Shown here: positions 26,461-35,296 of the stretch, piece after piece
How positions within the stretch are numbered: position 1 is the stretch's first letter
Layout of the letters: the number at the start of each line of letters is the position of its first letter
Notes under the pieces: generated by a model
What the model saw: only the letters and a program-made list of their open reading frames with translations
Database searches by the model: none
Told to the model about the DNA's origin: nothing
Program-made: the position numbers and the translations under genes
NCBI GenBank assembly: GCA_019636565.1
Contig: JAHBXG010000008.1
Span: 62,001-126,000, forward strand
Direction of reading: 5' to 3'
Length of the DNA: 64,000 nt
Source: Phycisphaeraceae bacterium
Lineage (GTDB): Bacteria; Planctomycetota; Phycisphaerae; Phycisphaerales; UBA1924

Positions 26461-27881
26461 GAACGGTCACACCCTTCGCGGCACTCGTTGCGTCGGCCTT
26501 GCTGGCCGGCTGTTCATCGATGAAGCCGGGCTTGGGTTTCGACGACGTGAAACAAGCGGTTTCGGAGCGATCCGGCACGCAGGTACATTGGAACAACGGA
26601 ACCGAAGAAGATGCGCAGGCCAAGGCCGCTGTCATGGCGCTGCTTCAGAACGAACTCGCGGCCGATCAGGCCGTGCAAATCGCCCTGCTCAACAATCACG
26701 ACCTTCAGGCCGTTTACGAAGAACTGAACCTCGCACAGAGCGATGTCGTCCAGGCCGGCCTGCTCAAGAACCCGGTCTTCAGCGGCGACATTCGGTTTGG
26801 CGTGAGCGGCATCGGACCGGGCGTCGATCTCGGAATCGCTCAGGACTTTGTCAGCCTGCTCGCCATGCCCCTGAAGAAAGGGCGTGCCGAAGCCGCGTTC
26901 GAAGCGGCGAAGATTCGCGTCACTGCGGCAGTCCTCGACACCGCGTTCGAAGTGCGGACCGCGTTCTACGACTATCAGGCGGCGCAGCAGGCCCGGGAGA
27001 TGCGTTCGACCGTCGCAGAAGCGACTTCCGCCTCGTACGAACTCGCCAGCCGCTTACGCGACGCGGGAAATATCCGCGAACTCGATCTGTCCAACGAGCG
27101 GGCACTAAAAGAGCAATCCAAAGTCGAACTGGCCGCGGCACAAGCGGAAGAAACCAGGCTGCGCGAGCGTGTGAACGCGCTCATGGGGCTCTGGGGGTCG
27201 CAGACGCATTGGGTCGCCGCGGCGCGGCTCCCCGCCCTTCCCGAAGAGCAGATTCCGACAGATGATCTGGAGGCCAAGGCAATCTCCGCGAGCCTCGACC
27301 TGGCGCTCCTGCGGCGCGAGGCGGAGATTGCGGCGCGTTCAGCGGGAATCGCCAAGCCTTTCGCGTGGCTCGACGGCGCAGAAATCGGCGCTGTGAGCGA
27401 GCGGGATCTGGACGGGGCGTGGTCCGTCGGCCCGTCGGTTTCTGTTCCGATCCCGCTCTTTGATCAGGGACAGGCGAGTGTCGCGGCGGCGCATGCCCGC
27501 TACAAACAGGCTGCCGAGCGCACCATCGCCCGCGCCGTGGAAATTCGTTCGCGCGTCCGCGCGGCACAGAGCGGAGTGCTTTCCGCGTACGACCGCGCCC
27601 GCTATTACGAAAGGGTCATCCTGCCTCTCAAGCAGAGAATCCTCGACGAAACGCAACTTCAATATAACGCGATGCAGATATCGGGTTTTCAGCTGCTGCA
27701 GGCCAAACGCGATCAAATCGCCGCCGGCGCCGAGTATATCGCGTCGGTGCACAACTACTGGCAAGCCAAGTCCGCACTCGATCAGGTGCTGAACGGGCGG
27801 ATGACGCCCTTCGAACGAAGGACCCAATCCCCCGATGCGATGTCCATGATCCCCGGATCGTCCGGCGATGGAGGCCACTGA
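26457..27881 (+). CDS. TolC-family outer-membrane efflux lipoprotein
   Basis: A 474-residue outer-membrane factor. The signal ends in lipobox LLAGC, and the two repeated helical hairpins typical of TolC/CusC are present (FEVRTAFYDYQAAQQAREM in the first, EIRSRVRAAQSGVLSAYDRA in the second). It would form the outer-membrane exit duct for metal export. There is no RND pump or membrane-fusion protein gene next to it, although similar proteins in copper clusters often stand with cusA/cusB. It is translationally coupled to its neighbours by ATGA overlaps at both ends. Confidence 0.88.
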   Translation: MRTVTPFAALVASALLAGCSSMKPGLGFDDVKQAVSERSGTQVHWNNGTEEDAQAKAAVMALLQNELAADQAVQIALLNNHDLQAVYEELNLAQSDVVQAGLLKNPVFSGDIRFGVSGIGPGVDLGIAQDFVSLLAMPLKKGRAEAAFEAAKIRVTAAVLDTAFEVRTAFYDYQAAQQAREMRSTVAEATSASYELASRLRDAGNIRELDLSNERALKEQSKVELAAAQAEETRLRERVNALMGLWGSQTHWVAAARLPALPEEQIPTDDLEAKAISASLDLALLRREAEIAARSAGIAKPFAWLDGAEIGAVSERDLDGAWSVGPSVSVPIPLFDQGQASVAAAHARYKQAAERTIARAVEIRSRVRAAQSGVLSAYDRARYYERVILPLKQRILDETQLQYNAMQISGFQLLQAKRDQIAAGAEYIASVHNYWQAKSALDQVLNGRMTPFERRTQSPDAMSMIPGSSGDGGH

Positions 27882-29377
27882 TGAATAGCGACAAACCGGA
27901 AAAGTGTGAATCGCTCTCGGGCAAGATCCCTCTCTCGCGCCGGGACATGCTGACCGCTGGAGCATTTGCCGGAGGCGCACTGATGTTGAGCCGCCGCGCG
28001 CAGGCCACGCCGGACATCTCAGTTCCGGCGGAAAGCAATCGCGCCAAGCGGCTTCCCGCCGCACACACCGATAATTCGAACGAACATTTCCATCCCGGCG
28101 AACCCGGTCGGGACTACACGCCGGTTGTGGTTCCAAATGGCTGGACGCTCCCATATCAGGTGGTCGATGGAGTCAAGGTCTTTCACCTCGTCGCCGAAGA
28201 AGTCGAACACGAATTTGCACCGGGCTTGAAAGCAACTTGCTGGGGATACAACGGTGGCGTCCATGGCCCTGTGATCGAAGCGGTCGAGGGCGATCGCGTC
28301 CGAATCTTTGTGACAAACAAACTCAGCGCGCCGACCACGGTTCACTGGCACGGCGTTCTCCTGCCCAGCGGCATGGACGGCGTGGGCGGCCTGACGCAAA
28401 AAGCGATCCTGCCGGGCGAAACGTATATGTACGAGTTCCCGCTCCGCCAGCACGGCACGCTGATGTACCACAGCCATCACGACGAGATGACCCAGATGGG
28501 AATGGGGATGACCGGGCTTTTCATCATTCATCCCCGCAATCCGCAGGCGCCGCGCCCCGACCGTGACTTCGCACTCATGCTCCATGAATGGAAGATCGAA
28601 GTCGGCGCAAGCCGCCCCGACCCCAACGAGATGACCGACTTCAATACGCTCACAATCAACGCCAAGTGCTTCCCGGGCACGCAACCCCTGATCGTGAAAA
28701 CCGGCGACCGGGTTCGTATCCGCATCGGAAACCTCAGCGCGATGGATCACCACCCGATCCATCTCCACGGTTACTACTTCACCGTCACCGAGACCGACGG
28801 AGGCGTCATTCCCGAAGCCGGCCGCTGGCCGGAAACGACCGTGCTGGTCGCGACAGGAAGCACGCGCACCGTGGAGTTCGTTGCCGACAACCCCGGCGAT
28901 TGGGCCATGCATTGCCACATGACCCATCACGTGATGAACCAGATGGGCCACGGCATACCGAACATGATCGGAGTCGATGCTCGCGGGCTCGACAAGAAAG
29001 TGCGCGGGCTGCTCCCAGGCTACATGACCATGGGCCAGGATGGCATGGGAGGTATGACCGAAATGGGTATGGAGGTGCCGCCGAACAGCATCCCGATGGT
29101 TGGAGGAATAGGGCCTTACGACGAGATCACCATGGGTGGCATGTTCACCATCCTGAAGGTGCGTGACAACATCGCAAACTTGAACGAAGACCCGGGCTGG
29201 TACGAGCCTCCCGTCGGCACGCTGGCGCTGCCCGCGACGACGGACTCACTCCAGAAGAGCGGAATCACAGCGGATGGGCACAGCGCACCGCGAGCGCCGG
29301 CTGAAGCGATGAAGTCCTGGACCCTTCCTCCCCCACTGCAGAGTGTGCCGGCCAATCCGCATCATCACGGCCACTAG
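27881..29377 (+). CDS. Tat-exported multicopper oxidase (copper resistance)
   Basis: A 498-residue laccase-like oxidase with a twin-arginine signal (SRRDMLTAGAFAGG). The trinuclear and type 1 copper ligands are seen as four His pairs: HWHG (155-157), YHSHHD (197-200), HPIHLHG (291-296) and HCHMTHHVM (344-349). A Met-rich segment follows (GYMTMGQDGMGGMTEMGME, about 376-394), as in CueO/CopA-type oxidases that detoxify Cu(I) by oxidising it in the periplasm. It begins on the stop codon of the TolC-like gene and is followed after 12 nt by the copper ATPase. Confidence 0.93.
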   Translation: MNSDKPEKCESLSGKIPLSRRDMLTAGAFAGGALMLSRRAQATPDISVPAESNRAKRLPAAHTDNSNEHFHPGEPGRDYTPVVVPNGWTLPYQVVDGVKVFHLVAEEVEHEFAPGLKATCWGYNGGVHGPVIEAVEGDRVRIFVTNKLSAPTTVHWHGVLLPSGMDGVGGLTQKAILPGETYMYEFPLRQHGTLMYHSHHDEMTQMGMGMTGLFIIHPRNPQAPRPDRDFALMLHEWKIEVGASRPDPNEMTDFNTLTINAKCFPGTQPLIVKTGDRVRIRIGNLSAMDHHPIHLHGYYFTVTETDGGVIPEAGRWPETTVLVATGSTRTVEFVADNPGDWAMHCHMTHHVMNQMGHGIPNMIGVDARGLDKKVRGLLPGYMTMGQDGMGGMTEMGMEVPPNSIPMVGGIGPYDEITMGGMFTILKVRDNIANLNEDPGWYEPPVGTLALPATTDSLQKSGITADGHSAPRAPAEAMKSWTLPPPLQSVPANPHHHGH

Positions 29378-29389
29378 ACAGGGCAAACT

Positions 29390-31798
29390 ATGGCAAACAC
29401 AACTCAGCGAACCGACCTTCCCATCGAGGGCATGACGTGCGCCTCCTGCGCGAACACTATCGAGAGGCGGCTCGCCAAACAGCCCGGCGTCACCTCGGCG
29501 AGCGTGAACTTCGCTACCAAAGTGGCGACCGTGAAGTACGACCCGAACACGACCGCGCCCGAAAAACTCGCGAAGGCCGTCGACGACATCGGATACAGGG
29601 CGATCGTGCCCGCACCAAATGCGACCGATCCAACGCAGGCCAATCCGGCGCACGGGCACGATCACGCGGCGATGCTCGCAAGTCAGGGAATTTCCGCACA
29701 CGCCAGTCACACGATGAGCGGAGCCGAAGACCACGCCGCCCACATGAACGTCGGCGTGGCCGAGCGAAAGCGGCTCATGATCAAGATGATCGTCGGGGCG
29801 ACGCTCGCGTTGCCCGTGCTGGTCATCGCGATGTCGCACGGACAAATCGCGGCCTTCAACGTGCCCTGGATCAACTGGCTGCAACTCGCGCTCACCACGC
29901 CCGTTCTCTTCTGGTGCGGCTGGCAGTTCTTCCGCTCGGCGTGGAAGGGGCTGATGCACATGAGCGCGAACATGGACACGCTGGTCGCGCTGGGTACCAG
30001 CGCCGCCTACTTCTACTCACTCGCAGCGACTATCTGGCCGTCATTCTTTGTCGGCGCAGCAAATTCCGCTCATGCCGCTCGGCACGCAATCGCAGACGCG
30101 GGTCCCATGGCGGGAACGCCGATGGTGCCGGTGTACTACGAGGCCGCGGCCGTCATCATCGTGCTGATCCTGCTGGGCAAGTACTTCGAGGCCCGCGCCA
30201 CCGGTCAGACGGGTGCCGCGATCCAGGAGCTTTTGGGTCTGCAAGCCAGGACCGCTCGCGTGGTGCGCGCCGGTGTCGAAACAGACGTTCCGGTTGAGAA
30301 CGTTGTGGTCGGAGATGTCGTCATCGTCCGGCCTGGCGAAAAGATTCCCATTGATGGGCGCGTCGAGAGCGGCGAATCGGCGGTGGACGAATCCATGCTC
30401 ACGGGCGAGAGTGTGCCCGTCGAGAAAAAAGCCGGGGACAGCGTCTTTGGCGCGACGATCAACTCCACCGGGGCACTGCGCCTCGAAGCGACGAAGGTCG
30501 GAAAGAACACCGCGCTGCAACAGATAGTTCGGCTCGTACAGGAAGCACAGGGCAGCAAGGCACCGATCGCGCGCCTGGCCGATCGCGTCAGCGGGATATT
30601 CGTTCCGGTCGTCATCGCCATCGCGATCGCGACGTTTGTGACGTGGTGGCTTGTCTCGCCGGTTGAGACCCGTCTCAGCATGTCGCTCGTCACGGCGGTT
30701 TCGGTGCTCATCATCGCCTGCCCGTGCGCGCTCGGGCTGGCAACACCCACGGCCATCATGGTCGGAACCGGCAGAGGCGCTCAGAACGGAATCCTCATCA
30801 AGGGGGGAGAAGCACTCGAAACAGCGCACAAACTAACGGCGATCATCCTCGACAAAACCGGCACTCTGACCCGGGGAAAGCCCGCTCTGACCGATGCACG
30901 GGCGCTCTCGGGCTTTGCCGAGGATGAACTGCTGCGTTTGGCGGCCTCGGCAGAGAGGAACAGCGAACACCCCTTGGCTGCTGCGATCGTGAGCGGCGCC
31001 GAATCTCGTGGCGTCACGCTCTCCGAGTCAACCGCCTTTCAGGCCGTCGTTGGCCATGGAATCGAAGCGACTGTGGATGGGCGGTCTGTTCTCGTCGGCA
31101 AGCGTGCGCTCCTCGCGGACCGCGGCATCAACCCCGCCGCGCTCGATGACTCCGCCAACGAGTTCGCAGCATCCGGCAAGACACCCATGTTCGTCGCGCT
31201 CGATGGCAAGCCCGCGGGTCTCATCGCCGTTGCCGACACCGTCAAGCCCGAATCACGCGGAGCGGTTGAGCAAATGCAGAACCTGCAACTGCGCGTCGCG
31301 ATGATCACCGGCGACAATACTCAGACCGCCGGCGCAGTCGCGAAGGAAGTGGGAATCACAACCGAAATGGTGTTCGCCGAGGTTCTCCCGGAAGACAAGG
31401 CCCAACACGTGAAGAAACTCCAGTCGCAGGGGTTCGTGGTCGGAATGGTCGGCGACGGAATAAACGATGCCCCCGCGCTCGCGCAGGCCGACGTCGGTCT
31501 GGCGATGGGCACCGGCACCGATGTTGCCATCGAAGCATCCGACATCACGCTCATCCGGGGCGACCTGCGCTCGGTGCCCGATGCGATCGCGCTCTCACGG
31601 GCAACGATGCGCACGATCCGTCAGAATCTGTTCTGGGCTTTCATTTACAACGCCATCGGAATCCCCATCGCAGCGGGCGTGCTCTACCCGGCAACGGGCT
31701 GGTTGCTCTCGCCGATTCTGGCGAGCGGCGCCATGGCGTTCAGCAGCGTGAGCGTGGTTTTGAACAGCCTGCGGCTTCGAAACGCAACATTGGAGTAG
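29390..31798 (+). CDS. copA: Copper-exporting P1B-type ATPase
   Basis: An 802-residue P-type ATPase that pumps Cu(I) from the cytosol to the periplasm. One N-terminal HMA domain carries GMTCASC (Cys17, Cys20). A His-rich linker (about 88-123, for example HGHDHAAM) precedes the membrane domain. The CPC transport site is ACPCALG (near 445), the phosphorylation site DKTGTLTRG (near 488), and the hinge [12 protein letters not shown] (near 687). It closes the copper operon; the periplasmic Cu(I) it exports is the substrate of the oxidase before it. Confidence 0.96.
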   Translation: MANTTQRTDLPIEGMTCASCANTIERRLAKQPGVTSASVNFATKVATVKYDPNTTAPEKLAKAVDDIGYRAIVPAPNATDPTQANPAHGHDHAAMLASQGISAHASHTMSGAEDHAAHMNVGVAERKRLMIKMIVGATLALPVLVIAMSHGQIAAFNVPWINWLQLALTTPVLFWCGWQFFRSAWKGLMHMSANMDTLVALGTSAAYFYSLAATIWPSFFVGAANSAHAARHAIADAGPMAGTPMVPVYYEAAAVIIVLILLGKYFEARATGQTGAAIQELLGLQARTARVVRAGVETDVPVENVVVGDVVIVRPGEKIPIDGRVESGESAVDESMLTGESVPVEKKAGDSVFGATINSTGALRLEATKVGKNTALQQIVRLVQEAQGSKAPIARLADRVSGIFVPVVIAIAIATFVTWWLVSPVETRLSMSLVTAVSVLIIACPCALGLATPTAIMVGTGRGAQNGILIKGGEALETAHKLTAIILDKTGTLTRGKPALTDARALSGFAEDELLRLAASAERNSEHPLAAAIVSGAESRGVTLSESTAFQAVVGHGIEATVDGRSVLVGKRALLADRGINPAALDDSANEFAASGKTPMFVALDGKPAGLIAVADTVKPESRGAVEQMQNLQLRVAMITGDNTQTAGAVAKEVGITTEMVFAEVLPEDKAQHVKKLQSQGFVVGMVGDGINDAPALAQADVGLAMGTGTDVAIEASDITLIRGDLRSVPDAIALSRATMRTIRQNLFWAFIYNAIGIPIAAGVLYPATGWLLSPILASGAMAFSSVSVVLNSLRLRNATLE

Positions 31799-32108
31799 CC
31801 CGTCCCGCTCGCCGATCTGCCCGCGTTGGCGCGTCCGGCCGCGGGTGATTGGCGGTCGAATCTCGCGATTTCGGCGGCAGCAAAGCACGATTTGAACGCG
31901 CATGAACGGCCGAACGAAGCGTACATCCCGGATGAGGGGGAGGCGACTTCCTCACAACTCGTTTCAGTTCAACCACTTGCGCAAACCAAGGAATCGCTGC
32001 ATACAGCGGGAATCGAATTCGCTTGGGCTGATAGAGTCATGGCGGGCGTTCGGACTCGCGGGCGCGTTGTCGCGCCGGAACGCCGCGGGAATAAAAAAGG
32101 AAACTCAG
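31799..32108. other. Intergenic region after copA
   Basis: About 310 bases without a supported gene; no clear terminator hairpin for copA is visible. It must hold the promoter of the SYLF lipoprotein gene. The end has a good ribosome binding site (AAAAGGAAA) for the ATG at 32109. Confidence 0.4.
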
Positions 32109-32690
32109 ATGCAGACTCGGAATATCGCTTGTGCGCTCACTTTGGCGGGGATTGCCGGATTGTCCGGCGTGGTGGGCGGGTGCGCATCACCTTCGGGACA
32201 GACCACCTCGGAGCGTCAGGCCAGCACGATGCTGATGCGTGATCAGACGCTGGCGCGCCTCGAGCGCGAGCACCCGAACGCCAAGACCGCGCTGCAGGCC
32301 GCCGCTGGCTACGCGGTCTTCCAGACGATCGCGATGGGCGCCGGAATCGGCGGCAGCAACGGCTTCGGCGTCGCCGAAGACCACGCGACCGGCAAGCAGA
32401 CCTTTATGCGCATGTCGAGCAACAGCCTGAACGCGGGCGTGAGCGCGCAGGAGAATCGCCTCGTGCTGATCTTCCGCGATCAAGCAGCGTTCGATCGCTT
32501 CGTCGCGGGCAACTGGCAATGGGGCGGTTCTGCCTCGGCTGGCGTGAGCACCTCGACCGGCGGCGGCGGCACCGGCAACCAGGCTGGCGCTTCGAACGAC
32601 GCTGTGCAGGTCTACCAGATGACCTCGTCGGGCTTCGCCCTCACGGCGAACCTCGGCGCGGCCCGCTTCTGGCCAGACGCGAACATGTAA
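32109..32690 (+). CDS. SYLF (YSC84)-domain lipoprotein
   Basis: A 193-residue exported protein; the signal ends near VVGGC with a likely lipid cysteine. The remainder matches the SYLF/YSC84 lipid-binding fold: AAGYAVFQTIAMGAGIGGSN, then LVLIFRDQAAFDRFVAGNWQWGG and the ending QMTSSGFALTANLGAARFW. Bacterial members are common and may bind phosphoinositide-like or other lipids in the envelope. GGAAA stands before the ATG and a strong terminator follows. Monocistronic. Confidence 0.8.
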   Translation: MQTRNIACALTLAGIAGLSGVVGGCASPSGQTTSERQASTMLMRDQTLARLEREHPNAKTALQAAAGYAVFQTIAMGAGIGGSNGFGVAEDHATGKQTFMRMSSNSLNAGVSAQENRLVLIFRDQAAFDRFVAGNWQWGGSASAGVSTSTGGGGTGNQAGASNDAVQVYQMTSSGFALTANLGAARFWPDANM

Positions 32691-32739
32691 GTCCACCCGA
32701 TTCGGACGATGCAAATCGCTCCGAGTTGCCAGAAATGAA

Positions 32740-32768
32740 AAACCCCGGCCCTGCGGCCGGGGTTTTTT
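32740..32768. terminator. Bidirectional rho-independent terminator
   Basis: CCCCGGCC (32743-32750) pairs with GGCCGGGG (32755-32762). The plus strand continues with six T, and the minus strand runs into five T, so it ends both the SYLF gene and the convergent subtilisin-like gene. Confidence 0.9.
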
Positions 32769-32795
32769 CTTGGACTTGTTCGGCGTCGAGCGCGA

Positions 32796-34712
32796 TCAGC
32801 GCCGAACCGCGGCGACTGTCTTCTTTGGATTGATAATGAAGCGGCCGTCGTAACCCGGCATCGGATCGGCGTTCACCCGGATCGCTTCCACGATCTCGGC
32901 CGTCGTGAGTTTCGGATTCACCGCAACCATCTTCCCCACCAGGTTGGTCACGTTCGGCGCGGCCATCGACGTGCCGCTGTACTTGAACCGCTTGCCTCCC
33001 GGCACGTAGCTCTCCACCTCGAATCCGTTCGCGTAAATCGTCACGCCTTTGCCGAAGGTTGTAAAGCTGGTTGGCTTCCCAGACGAGTCGATCGCCCCGA
33101 TCGTCAGCACATTCGGAAGCTCGATTCCCGATGGAATGAGCTCGGCAAACTTGTTGTCGTTGTCGCTGTTTCCTGCCGCGGGGACGAACAGAATCTCCGG
33201 CGCACTCTTCATCGCGGCCGTCATCGCGTCGGACAGAATCTGGAAATACTCGCGCGAGAGTGCCGCACGCTCTTCCTTTGTAGCACCCACACCCTTGACC
33301 TCCAGTTCTTTTTCGATATCTTCGCGACCCAATCCCCACGACATGTTCACCACGCGAACTCCGGCTTTCCGCATCGCGGCAACTGTCTCGGCAAAGCTCT
33401 TCGCGGCGGCCGAAGCAAACTCTTCGGTCCACGTGTATCGCGGAACCGACTTGAAGTCGAACGTGAGACGCACGCCAAAGATGCGGGCGAAGGGGTTGCC
33501 CTCGGTCGCGATGCCCGACACATGCGTGCCGTGCGAGTAGTTGCCGTAGAGACCCAGATCTTCAATGAATCCCTGCACCTCATCGGCCTTTAGACCTTTG
33601 ACGTAGGTGCGAAAAGCATCCGCTTCGGGGCTTTGCACGCCGGCCTGGCTATCGCCCGCGCCTTTGGTATGGGTCTCGACCAGAGCCAAGGGCGAATTCA
33701 TCTCATCGATCGAGATCAGCAGACCGCTGGTCGGCTTCCAGTTCATGTCGTACGCGATGCCGTTGACGTCGTCGACAAAGCCGTCATTGTCGTCGTCCTT
33801 GCCGTCCATTCTTTCGGCGCTGTTCACCCACAGTTGGCCGGAAAAGAGCGAGACATCGACGCCCGAATCCCAAATGCCGATCACGACGGGGGTCGCCTTG
33901 TCGGTTGGTGCGAGAACGACTTTGTTCGCGCTCAGGATGTCCACCCGGGGCTTGCTGTTCGCCTCGGCCAATGCGCCATAGACGTCCGCGACCGCAGGCT
34001 GAAGCTCGATCATCGTGTCGAGTAGGTTGCGCATGTTCACCATGCCCCCGACGAAATCGCCGGAAATCTCGCCCTTGTTCGTCTCCACGATGGGGTCGAG
34101 ATTCGCCTTGACCTGACCAAGGACCAGTTCCCGGTTCACGATCATCGCCGTGGAACGGGCTTGCAGCACGCTCTCCCGCACCTTGTCCCACGGCAGCGGG
34201 GCCACGCGCGCTTCGAGTTCTTTCTTGAACGCTGCCAGGTACGCCGCCTTGTCCGCGCCGTTCTCGCTGGCTTTTCGCGCCGCGATCATCGCGCGCAGCG
34301 TCTGCCCGGCCATCAGCCGCGACGATTCCTTTCCTTCCAGTTCTCTCGCCAGATCGCTCCGCCTGAGCGCTTCGTCGTAGTCACCCTCGAAGATCGCGAT
34401 CTGCAGCAGAAGTTGCTGGTAGCCCTTGAGGGTGGTCTTGTCCTGAATGTCGTACTTCTCAAGGTCGGAAAGGGTGTTGGCCTTCAGTTCCGCGACAAAC
34501 TGCTTGAACGCAGCGTCGCTCACCAGGAAATCGCTCGCCTTGCCGTCGATCTTGTACGTGTGCCGCGGCAGATCATCGGCGGTCTTGACGGCGATCTTGC
34601 CTGCCGGAGAAGCGGGCTCGGACCACGCCGCAGGGGCAAGCAACGCCTGCCCCGCGAGCAGCGCAATGCAGGCAGCCAGCGAGAAGGGCGAACGGTCGGA
34701 AATGAGTTTCAA
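32796..34712 (-). CDS. Secreted subtilisin-like (S8) serine protease
   Basis: A 638-residue protease with signal peptide (about 1-31, ending AAWSEP). The catalytic triad is Asp282 (GIWDSGVD), His394 (SHGTHVSGI) and Ser582 (GTSMAAP), with the oxyanion Asn515 in PAAGN. About 230 residues of helical, Ala/Leu-rich sequence precede the catalytic domain, longer than a usual propeptide. Between Asp and His lies an acidic calcium-loop-like segment (DGKDDDNDGFVDD). I propose a TTG start at 34712 because AAAGGA lies just upstream and the signal peptide then begins properly (M-KLISDRS); the frame itself stays open to 34802. It ends in a shared terminator. Confidence 0.88.
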   Translation of the reverse strand: MKLISDRSPFSLAACIALLAGQALLAPAAWSEPASPAGKIAVKTADDLPRHTYKIDGKASDFLVSDAAFKQFVAELKANTLSDLEKYDIQDKTTLKGYQQLLLQIAIFEGDYDEALRRSDLARELEGKESSRLMAGQTLRAMIAARKASENGADKAAYLAAFKKELEARVAPLPWDKVRESVLQARSTAMIVNRELVLGQVKANLDPIVETNKGEISGDFVGGMVNMRNLLDTMIELQPAVADVYGALAEANSKPRVDILSANKVVLAPTDKATPVVIGIWDSGVDVSLFSGQLWVNSAERMDGKDDDNDGFVDDVNGIAYDMNWKPTSGLLISIDEMNSPLALVETHTKGAGDSQAGVQSPEADAFRTYVKGLKADEVQGFIEDLGLYGNYSHGTHVSGIATEGNPFARIFGVRLTFDFKSVPRYTWTEEFASAAAKSFAETVAAMRKAGVRVVNMSWGLGREDIEKELEVKGVGATKEERAALSREYFQILSDAMTAAMKSAPEILFVPAAGNSDNDNKFAELIPSGIELPNVLTIGAIDSSGKPTSFTTFGKGVTIYANGFEVESYVPGGKRFKYSGTSMAAPNVTNLVGKMVAVNPKLTTAEIVEAIRVNADPMPGYDGRFIINPKKTVAAVRR

Positions 34713-35296
34713 GCAGATTCCTTTCAGGATATTGAGTCGGACTCGGAGGTAACTCTGGCAGCAACAGGGGGTGTCTTTGGATTGACCCGGACATAGTTGC
34801 AACTACCGACCCGAGTCCGCGGCGGCAGTCTCGCATGGATCGAACTGAATCGGATGACTCCAAATCCATGTCCACCCTCAAAAAACCAGCAAGACTTGCG
34901 CTAAGCAGGGTCCGATAGTACATCCCGGTGGTCCGAAAAAGTGCCCCCAATCAACCCGAGGGACTGTCAGGTGGGTCCCGAATTGGATACACTGGATCTC
35001 GGTGGTTTGCCGGACGGGGCCAAGGGCATTCGCCTTGGGGGCCCCGAAGGTGGGTAGTCGTGGGCGTTTCCAGATGAAGAACGGACCTTGGAAACTTCTG
35101 GAAGACGGGTCTCAGGGTGCCGGCAAACGCTGGAGTTTTGCAATTCGCCGCCGCGTCGGCTCAATCGCGCGGCAGTGTCTTTTCCGTCATGGTCGTCGCT
35201 TGCGGTCGAGACCGGCATGCACGATCGAGTTCTCGAATCCCGGCGGCGCTGGGCCCGTCGGGAGCAACAGTCCGGTCTCAGCGTGAGAGGAAATCT
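34713..35296. other. Long intergenic region between divergent envelope genes
   Basis: About 580 bases. It must carry promoters for the protease gene (leftward) and the DUF11 lipoprotein gene (rightward). The notable structure is the hairpin at 35016-35045. Open frames here are short or are upstream continuations of the DUF11 frame without a signal. Confidence 0.45.
35016..35045 (+). promoter_or_regulatory. Strong hairpin in the leader region of the DUF11 lipoprotein gene
   Basis: GGGGC (35016-35020) pairs with GCCCC (35041-35045), and CAAGG (35021-35025) with CCTTG (35033-35037). No T tract follows, so it is more likely an mRNA-stabilising or regulatory leader structure than a terminator. 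Confidence 0.35.

Noticed and set aside
34713-34802. Upstream extension of the subtilisin-like protein to an ATG at 34802
   Set aside because: The added residues (Cys-rich, polar) do not look like a signal peptide; the TTG at 34712 has a good ribosome binding site and a signal sequence follows.
35016-35045. Riboswitch in the DUF11 leader
   Set aside because: Only a simple hairpin is visible; no known aptamer motif was recognised.
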